Source: Cercospora beticola (lineage: Eukaryota > Ascomycota > Dothideomycetes > Mycosphaerellales > Mycosphaerellaceae). From it: a stretch of 64,000 nt of DNA. Both the position numbers and the translations under genes were made by a program. The stretch is taken from NCBI RefSeq assembly GCF_033473495.1, contig NC_088939.1, positions 3,162,001 through 3,226,000 of the forward strand. Direction: 5' to 3'. Shown piece after piece: positions 54,626-64,000 of this stretch. Below the pieces are notes generated by a model. That model searched no databases. It saw only the letters and a program-made list of their open reading frames with translations, and had not been told where the DNA came from. The first letter of the stretch is position 1. Each line of letters opens with the position of its first letter.

Positions 54626-57600
54626 TCAATCGTAGATTTCCAGCGGAGCCAGCTGGTCGATGTTGTACAGCCAATTGCCACCACGTTCTTCCTTCTCCAA
54701 CCTGGTACGTAGAAAGTGAGTAAAAATGCACGGGACATAAGCCAAATAGAATAGACGTCGGACTTACCAGTCGTATGGCCAGAGAACGAGATGGCCCTGA
54801 ATGATATTCAGCAACTCCTCAGCCTCCTCCCTACCCAAGACTTCTTCCGGAATGGCTCTGCCACTGCTCTTCGTAGCGCCTCGCTTCCGTCCCTTTCTCG
54901 AAGCACTGTGTTGCAGCGCATTGGCCTGTGCGCTCGTCTGGGATTGTGTCGCAGTCGTCTCCGAAGTCTCGTTCAGTTTCTCTCTGTCGACATATTGTAC
55001 AGTCCGCTGTCGGCTAATCGGTTCATCGGCCTGCGCCGCAGCTTTCTCAGAATCGAAGTTGGACGTCTGATCCGGAACCTCCAAAGTGTTGCTAACTTCA
55101 GTTTCGACCTCCTCCCGTGGTTCGGACGGTTCGTCGTTCTTCATCGCATCTTTCTCGTCCAGAGGCCTTGGGTTCGGCGAGGGCACTGCAGTCGGCACGC
55201 TGGAGATCATGGATCCTGGCGAACCGGGCGATGCTCGAGTGCGAGTCTTCTCATTCGCTTCGTCGGTATGCGAGGTGCTGTCGGTGCTCTTACTACCAGG
55301 ACGCAGTTTATTCACGAATGCGCTCAATCCACTGCTGCTCTTGCTTATTGTAGGCTCAATAGCATCGACGGCCGCGCCGCCCGCGCCAGGAGGGCCAGAC
55401 TTATTCGGCGCGCCTTCTTTACGCGGCGGCTTGCTAGACCCGAGACCTTGCGACTGCATGAAGGCTTCGTTGTAGGCATTGAATTTTTCGTATGCCTTCC
55501 AGTCCAGAACCTCAGAGTCAGGCATGCACCTGAAAACCTGTCGGTAGATCTTGGTATTGTTGTCTGCTAACTTGTGCCAAATCTCTTGATAGAATTCAGG
55601 GGACAGTGGATCGGTCATGCAGTCTTCGGTGATCTCCGGCTGTCGGATCGTATTGGCCAAGTGGTTGGACAACTTCTTGGCACCGGAAGTCTGCGAGGTA
55701 TCGCGCCTGAGTGGAGGGCCGCCAATATCCGTGTCATCAAGGGCTGGCAGCTCCGGTAACTGAGATCTAGGCAGTAGTCCGAGCGGCACAGTCTCTGTGC
55801 GCTGCATTGGCCAGGGCGGTCTAGCAGGAAGTCGCTCCTTGCGCTCTCTGCTTCTGTCCCGCTGGCGCTGTCGTTCTTCATCCTCTTCGGTTCTGATGCG
55901 CTCAACTCCTGGTGCATCCTTCTTGATGAGAACTTCTCGGCCATATGAGTCCACATAAGTGTCTCTGTATGCGTAGTCACCCGCGTCCACCAGCCTCTTC
56001 ATGTTGTCAAAGCCGAGTCCATCAACGTCAAGATCGCGCTCTGGTCCTTTCCTGCCAGTTGGGTCCTTAACCACGTCGCTGGAGTTATCAGATGCAGATA
56101 CCGAGCCATCCACGCGGTTGACAGGCGCAAATGCGCTCTCTCCTGCGAAGCCCCCCAATGTCTGTTCAAGGCTTTGCGGGTGAATGGCGTGGGCCGGAGG
56201 AGTCTGAGGCGGTGTCTCAAAGTGCATCATCTCGCTCGCCGGAGTGGCAAAATCGTCTCGGTAGATTCTTTCCATCTCGGCATCTTGTTCTTCCCTGTGT
56301 GCAGCAGCCTGTTCTCGTCGATAGACGGCGTCCACATCAATGCCCAGGTGCTCGCGCATCAGCCGCTTTCGTAAAGTGTGAGCAAATTCTCCCACTTCGT
56401 AAGGCTGTCCAGCCATTGTGCTTTGTATCATGCGGGCGTCAGTGACGATGGATGCCACTTCCGAGTCTCGATTGCCAAGCATGGACCGCTCGTTGATGTT
56501 CGCAGAGCCAATGATGACCGAACGGTCGTCTACAATCATGCACTTGGCGTGGATGTATAGCTGCTCTGTGGTCAGACATTTCCGCGGACCAATCTTACCC
56601 CATTGTCGAAGCGAGTAAAAGCGGATGTAATCTTCGGGATCGATGCCAGCAGCGCGGAGTCGGCCGAAAATGGATGTCTCGCCACGACAGATGCTTCTAA
56701 ACTGACATTGCATAATCAAACGCACACTAGTGCCGTCCTGGGCATCCACGCTGTTTTGAAAGCCTGGCATCAATGGAATGACCAGACACGCCAGCCATTT
56801 CTCGCCATTCTGGTGAGCGCGAATGGCACGCTCGACGAGTGCATCGCCTATCTTGTTGTGAATCACAGTGGCCTCCACCTTGCAACTTGTGATGAAGAAC
56901 TGGTTCTCGACGTAGACAAAGTGATCTGAGTTCTTAATCAGAGAGCAGTAGGCGTTCATGATGCTGTGTTCGACTTTGCCTGGTGTGCCGATGGACCAGG
57001 GACCGCAGGATCGTAGAATTTGGACCTGACATGTACCAGTCATTCCCAAATGCTCCAACTCTTCCTGATCAAACTCAGGAGGCGGAATAAGAACAGGCGT
57101 CGGTCTCGTGGCGACACGCGAACGCAGGACAAAGTTCCATCGTTGCACGAAATGACGGCCGACATCCCGCGCGGGTTGTCCAACAAGCTGCATAGCGATA
57201 TCATGCCATGGCATACGAGGCACCTTCGTTCGGTCATACATCTCCTCATACGGCCGATCCAGGTTGTAAAAGTCCTGTACTCTCGGGTTTGAGTAGTCCT
57301 TACCCGGCCAAACCTGGCAATGTTCCGAGTCTCGGGGCAAGTCGTGGTCGATCTCGAAGCCAGTGAGCTTGTCGTCTGTCAATGAGTGACATGGATCATC
57401 CCATCGCCCAAAACATAGGTCAACACCACCAACGAAAGCCATCATGTTGTCGACAACGACCAATTTCTCGTGGTGAGCCCAAAAGAATTGATTCTGTCTG
57501 AACTGATGCGGTGAGCGTTGAACACAAATGTTTGGGTGCAAGTCGAGCAGGCTCCATTTCGTATATTCCGAGTCGATGGGAATGGCAGATTCGATGTTGC

Positions 57601-60337
57601 GATAGACAATGACGAATATCTTGACACCCTCCTGCGCCTTGCGTTGAAGTAGTCGATCCAGGCGCCACTTCTGGCTGATCGCTGCCGGTCTTCGCAAGTA
57701 GAGCTCGGGACTTAACCACCAGTCGTGAATGTAGATAAAGTCCTTTGCATTGTCTATTGCGCGAGAGACTTGCCACATGTGGTCTCTGCCGTCGACAAGC
57801 CAGCGAGCCCACACGTTGCTTCGCACTGGTGCGAAACTGGCGAAACGCTGCTTCTTCGACCATGGCGTCTGCTCCATCATATGGCTGAGCGACTCTCGGA
57901 ACTGTAGATACTGCTTCTCATTCCTTGCGTAGAGTTTGAATTTGCGCTCCGAATTGTAGAGTTGAATGAGATGCGCCTTGGTCGTGGGTGTCGCATTCTC
58001 CTGGGCAACCTTTGCCATCTGCTGCGGAGTCTTCTGGTCAAGAATTCGCTGCCGTTGATTGTCCATGGCGAAATCAGAATCCACGAGGAAGACATCGTAC
58101 GGGACGAGGGATTCTGGTCCGTCGACACAAACAATATAGCTGTGTCGTACCAAGAACCACCTCCGCTTATGTCGCTCCTTGAGCGCTTGCGGCCCTAGCG
58201 TCTGTATAGTCTTGCGGTGGAAGTCGCGATGGCGTCTCGATGCGATCTGAAGCAAACCTTGCTTTCCTTGATAGCCATTCTCTGCAGCAAGTCGAATGGC
58301 CATGGCCGAGAGTTCCAGGAATTTGCACAATCGTGTGCTATCGGGTCTGAAGATGAGCCATCTGATCATCTGCTGCAGGTAGGTTTCTAACTTCTGTCGT
58401 GATCTCTCTGCATAGATCTGTCTGTGCTTAGCATTCAGAGTGTCCGGATCCGCGGAAGTATTCCCGATCTCGCTCGTGCTGGTTCTCCTAGGCGGTGCAA
58501 GGGCGAATGAGGATTGTCTTCGTTTATGGCCCTTAGCCTTCGACTTCGCTCCAGATGCCGCGGCAGCCTGCTCGATGCTTTCTTCACGTGGCGACTGCAT
58601 TGGGCGGGGGGTATCCGGAGTGTGACCATCGTGATCGTCCTCCGGTTCATCCTCGATCTTCTCAAAAAGTCCACGCATGCCGCGGGCGTATGGGATCACA
58701 CTCTTTGGGAAACGCGGCATCTTCGCAAGCTTGTTGTCAGCACGACTAAGATGGACAATCTTGTCAGTTGCAATTTGGCTCTTGTACTTGACGTGTAGGT
58801 TGACGAAGTCGTTCACAGAGCGGTAGATTGTCCACTTCATTCGTGCTGTGCCACTTCCGTACTCGAGATCAACGCGGTAGATGAAGTCTCGATCTCCTTT
58901 CTTGTCAGTACGGCTCTGCACTTCAGGAATGCTGATCTTGAGCTGTTCAAGTAGAACCGGCACTTTCCGATGTTGGTGCTCATCGCGCTGGAACATGCTG
59001 GCGAATATCAGTGCAGCGGGTGCTCCTGCTATTAGCTCTGCCATCAATTGCGCCGACTTTTGGTGATCGACTTTGGCACGCTCGTCCCTCTTGCGTTGTC
59101 CCAGCATGCGCAGCCCAGCTTTGACTTGCCGCCATTTCTGAGCACTTGTGCTGTTATGCCGGTCAGCGCGCTGTCTGAAGGGTGTACTCGTCCCATCCAG
59201 CCCTCCAGCGCCAAAACCAGTCAGGCGGCGCAGATTGCCAGGTTTCTTGCTGCTCTCTGGGACCTCCCCATCGCGATCTTTGCGAGCAGCGTAGCTCAGC
59301 CCTCGCGCACCCTCGATGCCTCGCCTCCATGCACTCCGTATCCGATCTCTGCCCTCGTCCTCCGACACGCCAGCTCTGTTGTCTTCCTCATTGTCCTCGC
59401 CAACATCTTCGACATCCGTCAACGTGCCCCTGCGTGACACGCCTGCAGCATTTGTGGAGCTGTCACGAATGTGTTCTCGCACAAATGAGGCGAATCGAGA
59501 GGTTCTGGGTGTTGTCGGCGCAGACTCCGCTCCGACTGCAGATGGCCTCTTCCGTCTTCTCTTATGCCGCGGACGGCTACCCTGCGGTCGCTCAGTATCG
59601 TCCGTCTCCTCGTCGGCATCAGCATCAGTTGTCTCTGCCTCTTCCACCGGCACAGGATACATGGGCTCACTGCGCTCCGACTGGGGAGACAGTGCGTTTG
59701 GGGTATTGAAACCAGTGCCACTGCCTGTCGTGGGTGTTCGTTGGTGTACCGAGGAGGGGTTTGCCAGAGACTTCAGTTTGAGAAAGAGTGAGTTCTGCCT
59801 CCCTTTCCCGCCATGTTCTCCATCTTCGCCATCTGTCTCCCAAGTGGAGCTCTTGCTCACCGCCGCAGCGCCCTCCTCATTGTTCGGTCGCGCGAATGAC
59901 ACACTACGTCTTTCTGGTGGTGTCGCTGATTCTGCCACCACTTTACGTTTCCCTGCCGCGCTGCCATTGCCTTCTGCCTGACCGTATGTGATGGGGCTCG
60001 GGAGCAGTTCTTTCGTGGTGGACGCTGGCCCAGCCTCGCCGGGAGGTGTTGTGAAAGGGAATCCGCCGGGAGATGGAGGCACGAAGTTGATGCCGGGTTG
60101 CGCAGTCGCAGTGAAGGGGGATGGGAGGATATCTATTCGCAGTGGGCCGGTGGGGGCTTTAGGCAGCGTCTTGCCGTTGACCATCGTGTCGTGTTGCTGC
60201 TGCTGCTCGGCGCGGAGCGGACTGCCGTTCGCCATGCCATTGCCGTGGAGCTCATCGTGCGTGACCGTCGCGGTCTTGGGCGAGTACTGCTGTTCGAGGT
60301 CGGCCTCCCTCTTGCGCGGCATCACCGCCTCTGCCAT
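54626..60337 (-). CDS. phospholipase D1 (Spo14/PLD1 type)
   Basis: Hydrolyses phosphatidylcholine to phosphatidic acid and choline at membranes. Two exons (60337-54768, 54701-54626) give 1881 residues. Domain order: long disordered acidic/basic N-terminus; PX domain around 490-630 (DFIYRVDLEYGSGTARMKW); PH-like region near 720 (RRWFLVRHSYIVCVDG); first HKD motif HHEKLVVVD near 956; second HKD motif HAKCMIVDD near 1266, with GSANINERSM after it. The C-terminal 300 residues are low-complexity. The small last exon supplies the conserved LEKEERGGNWLYNIDQLAPL ending, missing if the 66-base intron is not removed. The start is the first in-frame ATG (gccATGg); the frame is open further upstream without ATG. 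Three CCAAT boxes lie upstream. Confidence 0.92.
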
Positions 60338-60887
60338 GGCTGCTGCTTCCCTCCTTCGCCGTCTGCTCCTGGTTCGCGTCTCGGTCAACAGTCGCACAGC
60401 AGCTTCCGGAGTTGCTCGCCACACATGTACTGCTCAACCAGCATTATGCTGCTGCCCAGACACTGCACATAGCTCGTCTTCCTTGATTATGCAGTCAAGA
60501 CAGACTGCCAATGCTCGCGGCCAATCAGTACCAATAACGTGCCACACTTCAGGGTTCCCGCGCAAGGGAGACGTGCACGTTCATGGCGTAGTGTGACGCA
60601 GCTAAACTTTATTCAAGATTAGACCCAGTACGAACTCGATCTGGGAGAGTGGGACAACCAAACTTAAATGGTACTGTTGGCACTGCAGTACAAGGCTATC
60701 AAGACATGAAATACAGCCGGCATAGCTTTGGTGGCAGAAATTATGTAGCTTGCAACTCGAGGCAAGCACATATTTGTTCATGTTTGTCATACATCTTCAT
60801 ACACGCTTCAACACATTAACAAGGGGTATCTCGCACGCTCAAACAACCAGCACCAGCACCGCCTGTCCCGTGTCCCGTTCACATGAA
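60338..60887. promoter_or_regulatory. PLD1 promoter / BTB-gene 3' flank
   Basis: 550 bases between two minus-strand genes. The part nearest PLD1 holds a cluster of three CCAAT boxes, listed separately. The remainder is 3' flank of the BTB-like gene. Confidence 0.4.
60508..60535 (+). promoter_or_regulatory. triple CCAAT-box cluster
   Basis: CCAAT at 60508, 60521 and 60531, all in the same direction, 170-200 bases upstream of the phospholipase D start. CCAAT boxes bind the HAP/CBF complex in fungi in either orientation. Function inferred from position. Confidence 0.4.
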
Positions 60888-62516
60888 TTACTCATCCCAA
60901 GGCAAATCTCTCGTCTCAACTCTCGTACACGTCAAATAGCCCAGTCCTGCTGGCCCAAAGTCTCGCAAATCGAGCTCCAAGAAGTTCCGCATCAGTGGCT
61001 TCACGACATCCCGAGCAAGGTTCTTGACCTCTTCCACTCGGCGCTCAAATCGTCGTAGATTGTCGCGATTGTAAAAGTCGGCTCCCACTTGTGCAGCAGG
61101 ACTTTTGAGGAATCGTTTCAAATCATCTCGTGTGAGGTAAGCAGCGGAATCTGAAGAGCCAATCTGGCGATACACTCTTCCGAAATTGATTGGTGGTGGA
61201 GACTGTTGCGGAGCTGGTTGTGTGCGCCGAGAAGCCGCGTGGTGGCTAGTCCTGCTGACCGCGCCATTTGTGCTCGAAGCAGGTCTCGAGGTGTCTTTGA
61301 GTATGCCAGTCGGAGCGGGGGTGGTATTCTCAGCGAACCACTGCCTGAACAGTGAGACAGCAAGCCAGCTCAGGAAGTCGTTGCTTGGAGTCACCCTCTC
61401 GCCTCTGCTTGTCGTAAGATTGACCCGCCAAAGCTTTGATTCCACCCGCTCCTCAATCTCGTTCAGCTCGTCCACCTTATCTTCTAGCAGTTCCATAACA
61501 TTCGAGTCGACCTGTCCTCGGAGCTGTGGGGCTGCAATTGGCCACTGTCCGACCACATGAATGAGAGCCTCAGTAAAGATCGTGCGAGATCGAGCAAGAT
61601 ATCCGAGTTTAAGATAAGAGGGCGGATACTTGGCGATCTGCTTGAAAAGCCTGGCCCCAAAGCGCAACAGGTGGTGATCAACCCGCGATCCGGCAATTTC
61701 CAGCGCATCGTACATGTCGGCCAGATGCAAGAAGGCCTTACATTCGGTATATGCTGTGGCAATGTTCACTGTGTCCAGAATCGGAGGATACTGATACATG
61801 GCGCGGAATAGATTGTCGTAATCCTTCAGTACCTCGTCCCCAGGCTCTGCTGGCTCACTAGGCTGGTCCCGATCGGTCAAGTTCAGTGACGAGAAGTTGG
61901 AGACGCTGCGAAAGAACTTGTCATTGCTCGTGGGCGGTTTGTTGCGGACCGCAGGCGGAGCGTCCCCGCCGAAGAGTGAACCTGGTCCAGGATCTCTTTG
62001 AACAAGCATCGGAGGCAAGTCTTCATCACTCGTAGCATTCCAGTCCAGCTCGTATTTCCAACGTTTCCTGCCTTGCTCGAAAGATGGTCTCCGTTCTTGG
62101 CTGCTTGCCCTCGAACTGCTGCCTGCCGTAACGCTTTCGTTCTCATTTATTCGTGCAAGTCCCCCACCTGTCACTGGACCGCCTTCTATCATCCGGCCGC
62201 TCCATTCTGCTCTCATGCCGGCCTCGAAGAAACCAGATCCTTGACTCAGGATCAAGCGATGCAGCAGATATCTGTTCACTTTCCTCCCATTCGCACTGCT
62301 GATGATGATCTCTACATCGCCAGTGTGTGCGAATACCGGGAACTCGTTCTGTGGAAGATGAGTTCCCCCACCATGATGCGATCGCGCATGTCGATGTCGG
62401 CGTGTGTGTGAGCGGCCTGACGTGACCGAGGACGCTCGTGGTGCAGCTGCTATCGATGCTGGAGGAGGCGGAACACGACCGGTGTCTGAGTATGGGGGAG
62501 GGTGATGTGACACCAT
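60888..62516 (-). CDS. BTB/POZ-like domain protein, start uncertain
   Basis: From the first in-frame ATG at 62516 one exon gives 542 residues. A BTB-like fold is suggested by GDVEIIISSANGRKVNRYLL, HRLILSQGSGFFEAGM and, after a disordered insert, YDNLFRAMYQYPPILDTVNI, TAYTECKAFLHLADMYDA and LEIAGSRVDHHLL. The C-terminal part is helical and ends FGPAGLGYLTCTRVETRDL. The frame stays open upstream for about 50 codons and reads plausibly as protein just before the ATG (KAPQQLTADRVAELDRQE), so an upstream exon carrying the true start is likely. The partner or role is unknown; fungal BTB proteins often act as adaptors. Confidence 0.65.
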   Translation of the reverse strand: MVSHHPPPYSDTGRVPPPPASIAAAPRASSVTSGRSHTRRHRHARSHHGGGTHLPQNEFPVFAHTGDVEIIISSANGRKVNRYLLHRLILSQGSGFFEAGMRAEWSGRMIEGGPVTGGGLARINENESVTAGSSSRASSQERRPSFEQGRKRWKYELDWNATSDEDLPPMLVQRDPGPGSLFGGDAPPAVRNKPPTSNDKFFRSVSNFSSLNLTDRDQPSEPAEPGDEVLKDYDNLFRAMYQYPPILDTVNIATAYTECKAFLHLADMYDALEIAGSRVDHHLLRFGARLFKQIAKYPPSYLKLGYLARSRTIFTEALIHVVGQWPIAAPQLRGQVDSNVMELLEDKVDELNEIEERVESKLWRVNLTTSRGERVTPSNDFLSWLAVSLFRQWFAENTTPAPTGILKDTSRPASSTNGAVSRTSHHAASRRTQPAPQQSPPPINFGRVYRQIGSSDSAAYLTRDDLKRFLKSPAAQVGADFYNRDNLRRFERRVEEVKNLARDVVKPLMRNFLELDLRDFGPAGLGYLTCTRVETRDLPWDE

Positions 62517-63102
62517 CTCTTGTCGATCCAGTTCTGCTACACGATCCGCCGTGAGTTGTTGCGGTGCCTTGTACACAAGTGCATCTCTCGCGAGTCCTTC
62601 TCGTCGCCCCTCCTGCGACCTGCTGCAGCGCCTCTCTTCTGGATCGACTGGTCCGGCTCGAGGTCACGCGCAGCACGCGCGACTTGTTGATCAACAGTGG
62701 GGTCGCTGTGCTCGCTTCAGCGTGTCAGTTCCGGCGTCGGCCAAGATTCACTGGCAAGTTGGAAAGAGGTGTCAGCGAGGCGGATGAGGCGATGGCGAAA
62801 GAGGACACATGCTCGTGGGAGAACCTGTCTAGGTCTACGGGCGCGCCGTCGCCAGTGCGCAACGTTCGTCATGTCTCTAGGGTGTGGCAGGCTCCGAAGC
62901 GGATGCAGGGCTCGCCAATAGCCACATCCCACCGAGCTGTCGAAGCAAGGACAGAACAGGTACGGAGTGGTGATTGGCTATAACTACTCACTCGGCAGCA
63001 GGGGATCGTCTGTGTCGTTCTTCTAGTCTCACTTGGACCGAGTCTCTTTGACCCCATTCGACCACATTCGCGGACTTCAGCTACATCTTCCTGAGCTACT
63101 CG
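62517..63102. other. intergenic, possibly with the first exon of the BTB-like gene
   Basis: The first about 150 bases may contain the missing 5' coding part of the BTB-like gene, since the frame stays open to a stop near 62660. The rest is the 3' flank of the NmrA-like gene. Confidence 0.4.
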
Positions 63103-64000
63103 TCACTTTCGCACATATTCTGCTCCGAAGTCATACTCTTTGGTCCTCCTCACGGCCGCACGTGTAGCCTCATCGAAGCCTTCCTCGGGTAAGCCGAGCA
63201 ACTGGTTGGCCACGCCTCTCCTGCTTTCGTGATCACCACTTCCGTCCGGGAAAAACACCCGTGTGTACATCATTCTCACGAATCCACTCCTATCTCCTTC
63301 CTGCATAGCCTTCAGGCCGCTTTCATACCGCTCCCGGCTAGACTCTTTCGTAATGTGCCAGTCAAACTCGTCAGTGCCAGTGACACGCATGACAGATTCG
63401 AGCATTTCTTTCTGGCTGACTGTGAAAGATTTGACGTAGACCATCTGGTTCCGAAACCGCTCAAGACAAGCTCCGGCGCCTTCTTCAGCTTGGACCGGTA
63501 GACTGAGCAAAGCAGCTACAGCCCGGCCAACCTGGATGCCTTAGCAACAAGTTCTGGAATAAAAGTGGAAGCAGCTTACCTGGGGCCAAGTGGAGGTCGA
63601 AATCTTTGTCTCACCGTCATCGAACAACGTCGCCTCCCTCTTGTCGATATCAATGCCAAAAGCAGGCCCAATCGCCAAAGACCACTCGTACCAGAATCCA
63701 GTAACGACTCCAATGTAGGAAGAATGTCCCAATTCCTCGATCAATTTCCGCGCAGCCACGTTCTTTTGGAATATGGGGATATCTCTGACCAACCCCTCAT
63801 CTGCGTTATCTGGGCTCCATTCGTTGGGCAAGATCCATTCGACTCCGGCATGGCCAGCGGCTTCAAATAGCGCTTTCAGCTGATTTTCCTGATCCGCGAA
63901 GACATTTATGGTAATGACCAGTGCATCCTGGCCTTGCAGAGCTTCCCCCAGTGAAGCTTGGTTCTTATAGTCCACGCGAGCGACTTTGACATCTTCTGGG
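63103..64000 (-). CDS. NmrA-like / isoflavone-reductase-type NAD(P)-binding protein, 5' end missing
   Basis: Two exons are visible on the minus strand (64000-63580 continuing beyond the window, and 63531-63103), separated by a 48-base intron at a codon boundary (GTAAGC donor, ATCCAG acceptor). 282 residues are seen. The visible part starts within the Rossmann fold (VARVDYKNQASLGEALQGQD, ALVITINVFADQENQLKALF), then AAGHAGVEWILPNEWSPDN and YIGVVTGFWYEWSL. This pattern is typical of fungal NmrA-like reductases. The N-terminal GxxGxxG nucleotide-binding loop is off the window. The C-terminal half is more variable. The substrate cannot be told. Confidence 0.82.

Noticed and set aside
54791..55570. 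Plus-strand frame of 259 codons
   Set aside because: Antisense to the low-complexity C-terminus of phospholipase D, where codon bias keeps the opposite frame open.
59316..59981. Plus-strand frame of 221 codons
   Set aside because: Antisense to the disordered N-terminus of phospholipase D; Ser/Pro-rich shadow translation.
1..64000. tRNA, rRNA, CRISPR, prophage or toxin-antitoxin loci
   Set aside because: None seen on reading; the eukaryotic gene structure makes the prokaryotic systems irrelevant. A tRNAscan run would be the decisive check for tRNAs.

Overview
The window is nuclear DNA of a filamentous ascomycete (Pezizomycotina). Evidence: about two dozen protein genes on both strands; short introns of about 45-145 bases with GT-AG ends and CTAAC/CTGAC-like branch sites; and gene families typical of this group (white collar 2, a LaeA-like methyltransferase, a hybrid histidine kinase, a calponin-type Scp1, a bicupin oxalate decarboxylase). 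Overall gene style suggests Dothideomycetes, perhaps Mycosphaerellales, but that placement is inference. I see no tRNA or rRNA gene, no intact transposon, no bacterial operon and no CRISPR array.

Layout. 1-1739: 5' part of CDC45 (minus, runs off the left edge). 3396-4718: aquaglyceroporin. 5652-7202: NPR2 (minus), divergent from MBF1 (7690-8223). 9026-9898: HAPSTR1/UPF0472-like protein (minus), divergent from a long Scp1/transgelin (10567-12636). 12986-13366: DMAC1-like mitochondrial protein; 14009-14374: small four-span membrane protein (both minus). 15035-16454: F-box-like, Cys-rich protein. 16655-18052: atypical protein kinase (minus). 18.0-21.2 kb: sparse. 21197-22672: CDT1, convergent with oxalate decarboxylase (22788-24467, minus). 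24.5-26.5 kb: sparse. 26543-27002: small Cys/His protein (minus), divergent from U1-C (27316-27999). 28571-29911: SPRY/PPxY protein (minus). 30464-31713: metallo-beta-lactamase-like protein. 32655-38101: eight-exon hybrid histidine kinase.

38.1-42.2 kb is the largest gene-poor stretch and leads into a five-exon LaeA-like methyltransferase (42184-43515) and an uncertain ORF. From 44745 the window is dense again: D-lactate dehydrogenase (minus), white collar 2 (minus), RAD50 (plus, divergent from white collar 2), phospholipase D (minus), a BTB-like protein (minus) and the 3' part of an NmrA-like reductase (minus, runs off the right edge).

The genes are mostly unrelated housekeeping and signalling functions, not one operon-like system. 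Themes that recur are DNA replication and repair (CDC45, CDT1, RAD50; the first two each have an MCB-type ACGCGT box close upstream), nutrient and environmental sensing (NPR2, histidine kinase, white collar 2, LaeA-like) and mitochondrial metabolism (Dld1, DMAC1-like). I found no convincing undescribed multi-gene system. The more interesting items are single-gene oddities: a 25-base microexon and stacked uORFs in the histidine kinase, altered catalytic motifs in the kinase and in the metallo-beta-lactamase, and paired calponin-type repeats around a coiled coil.
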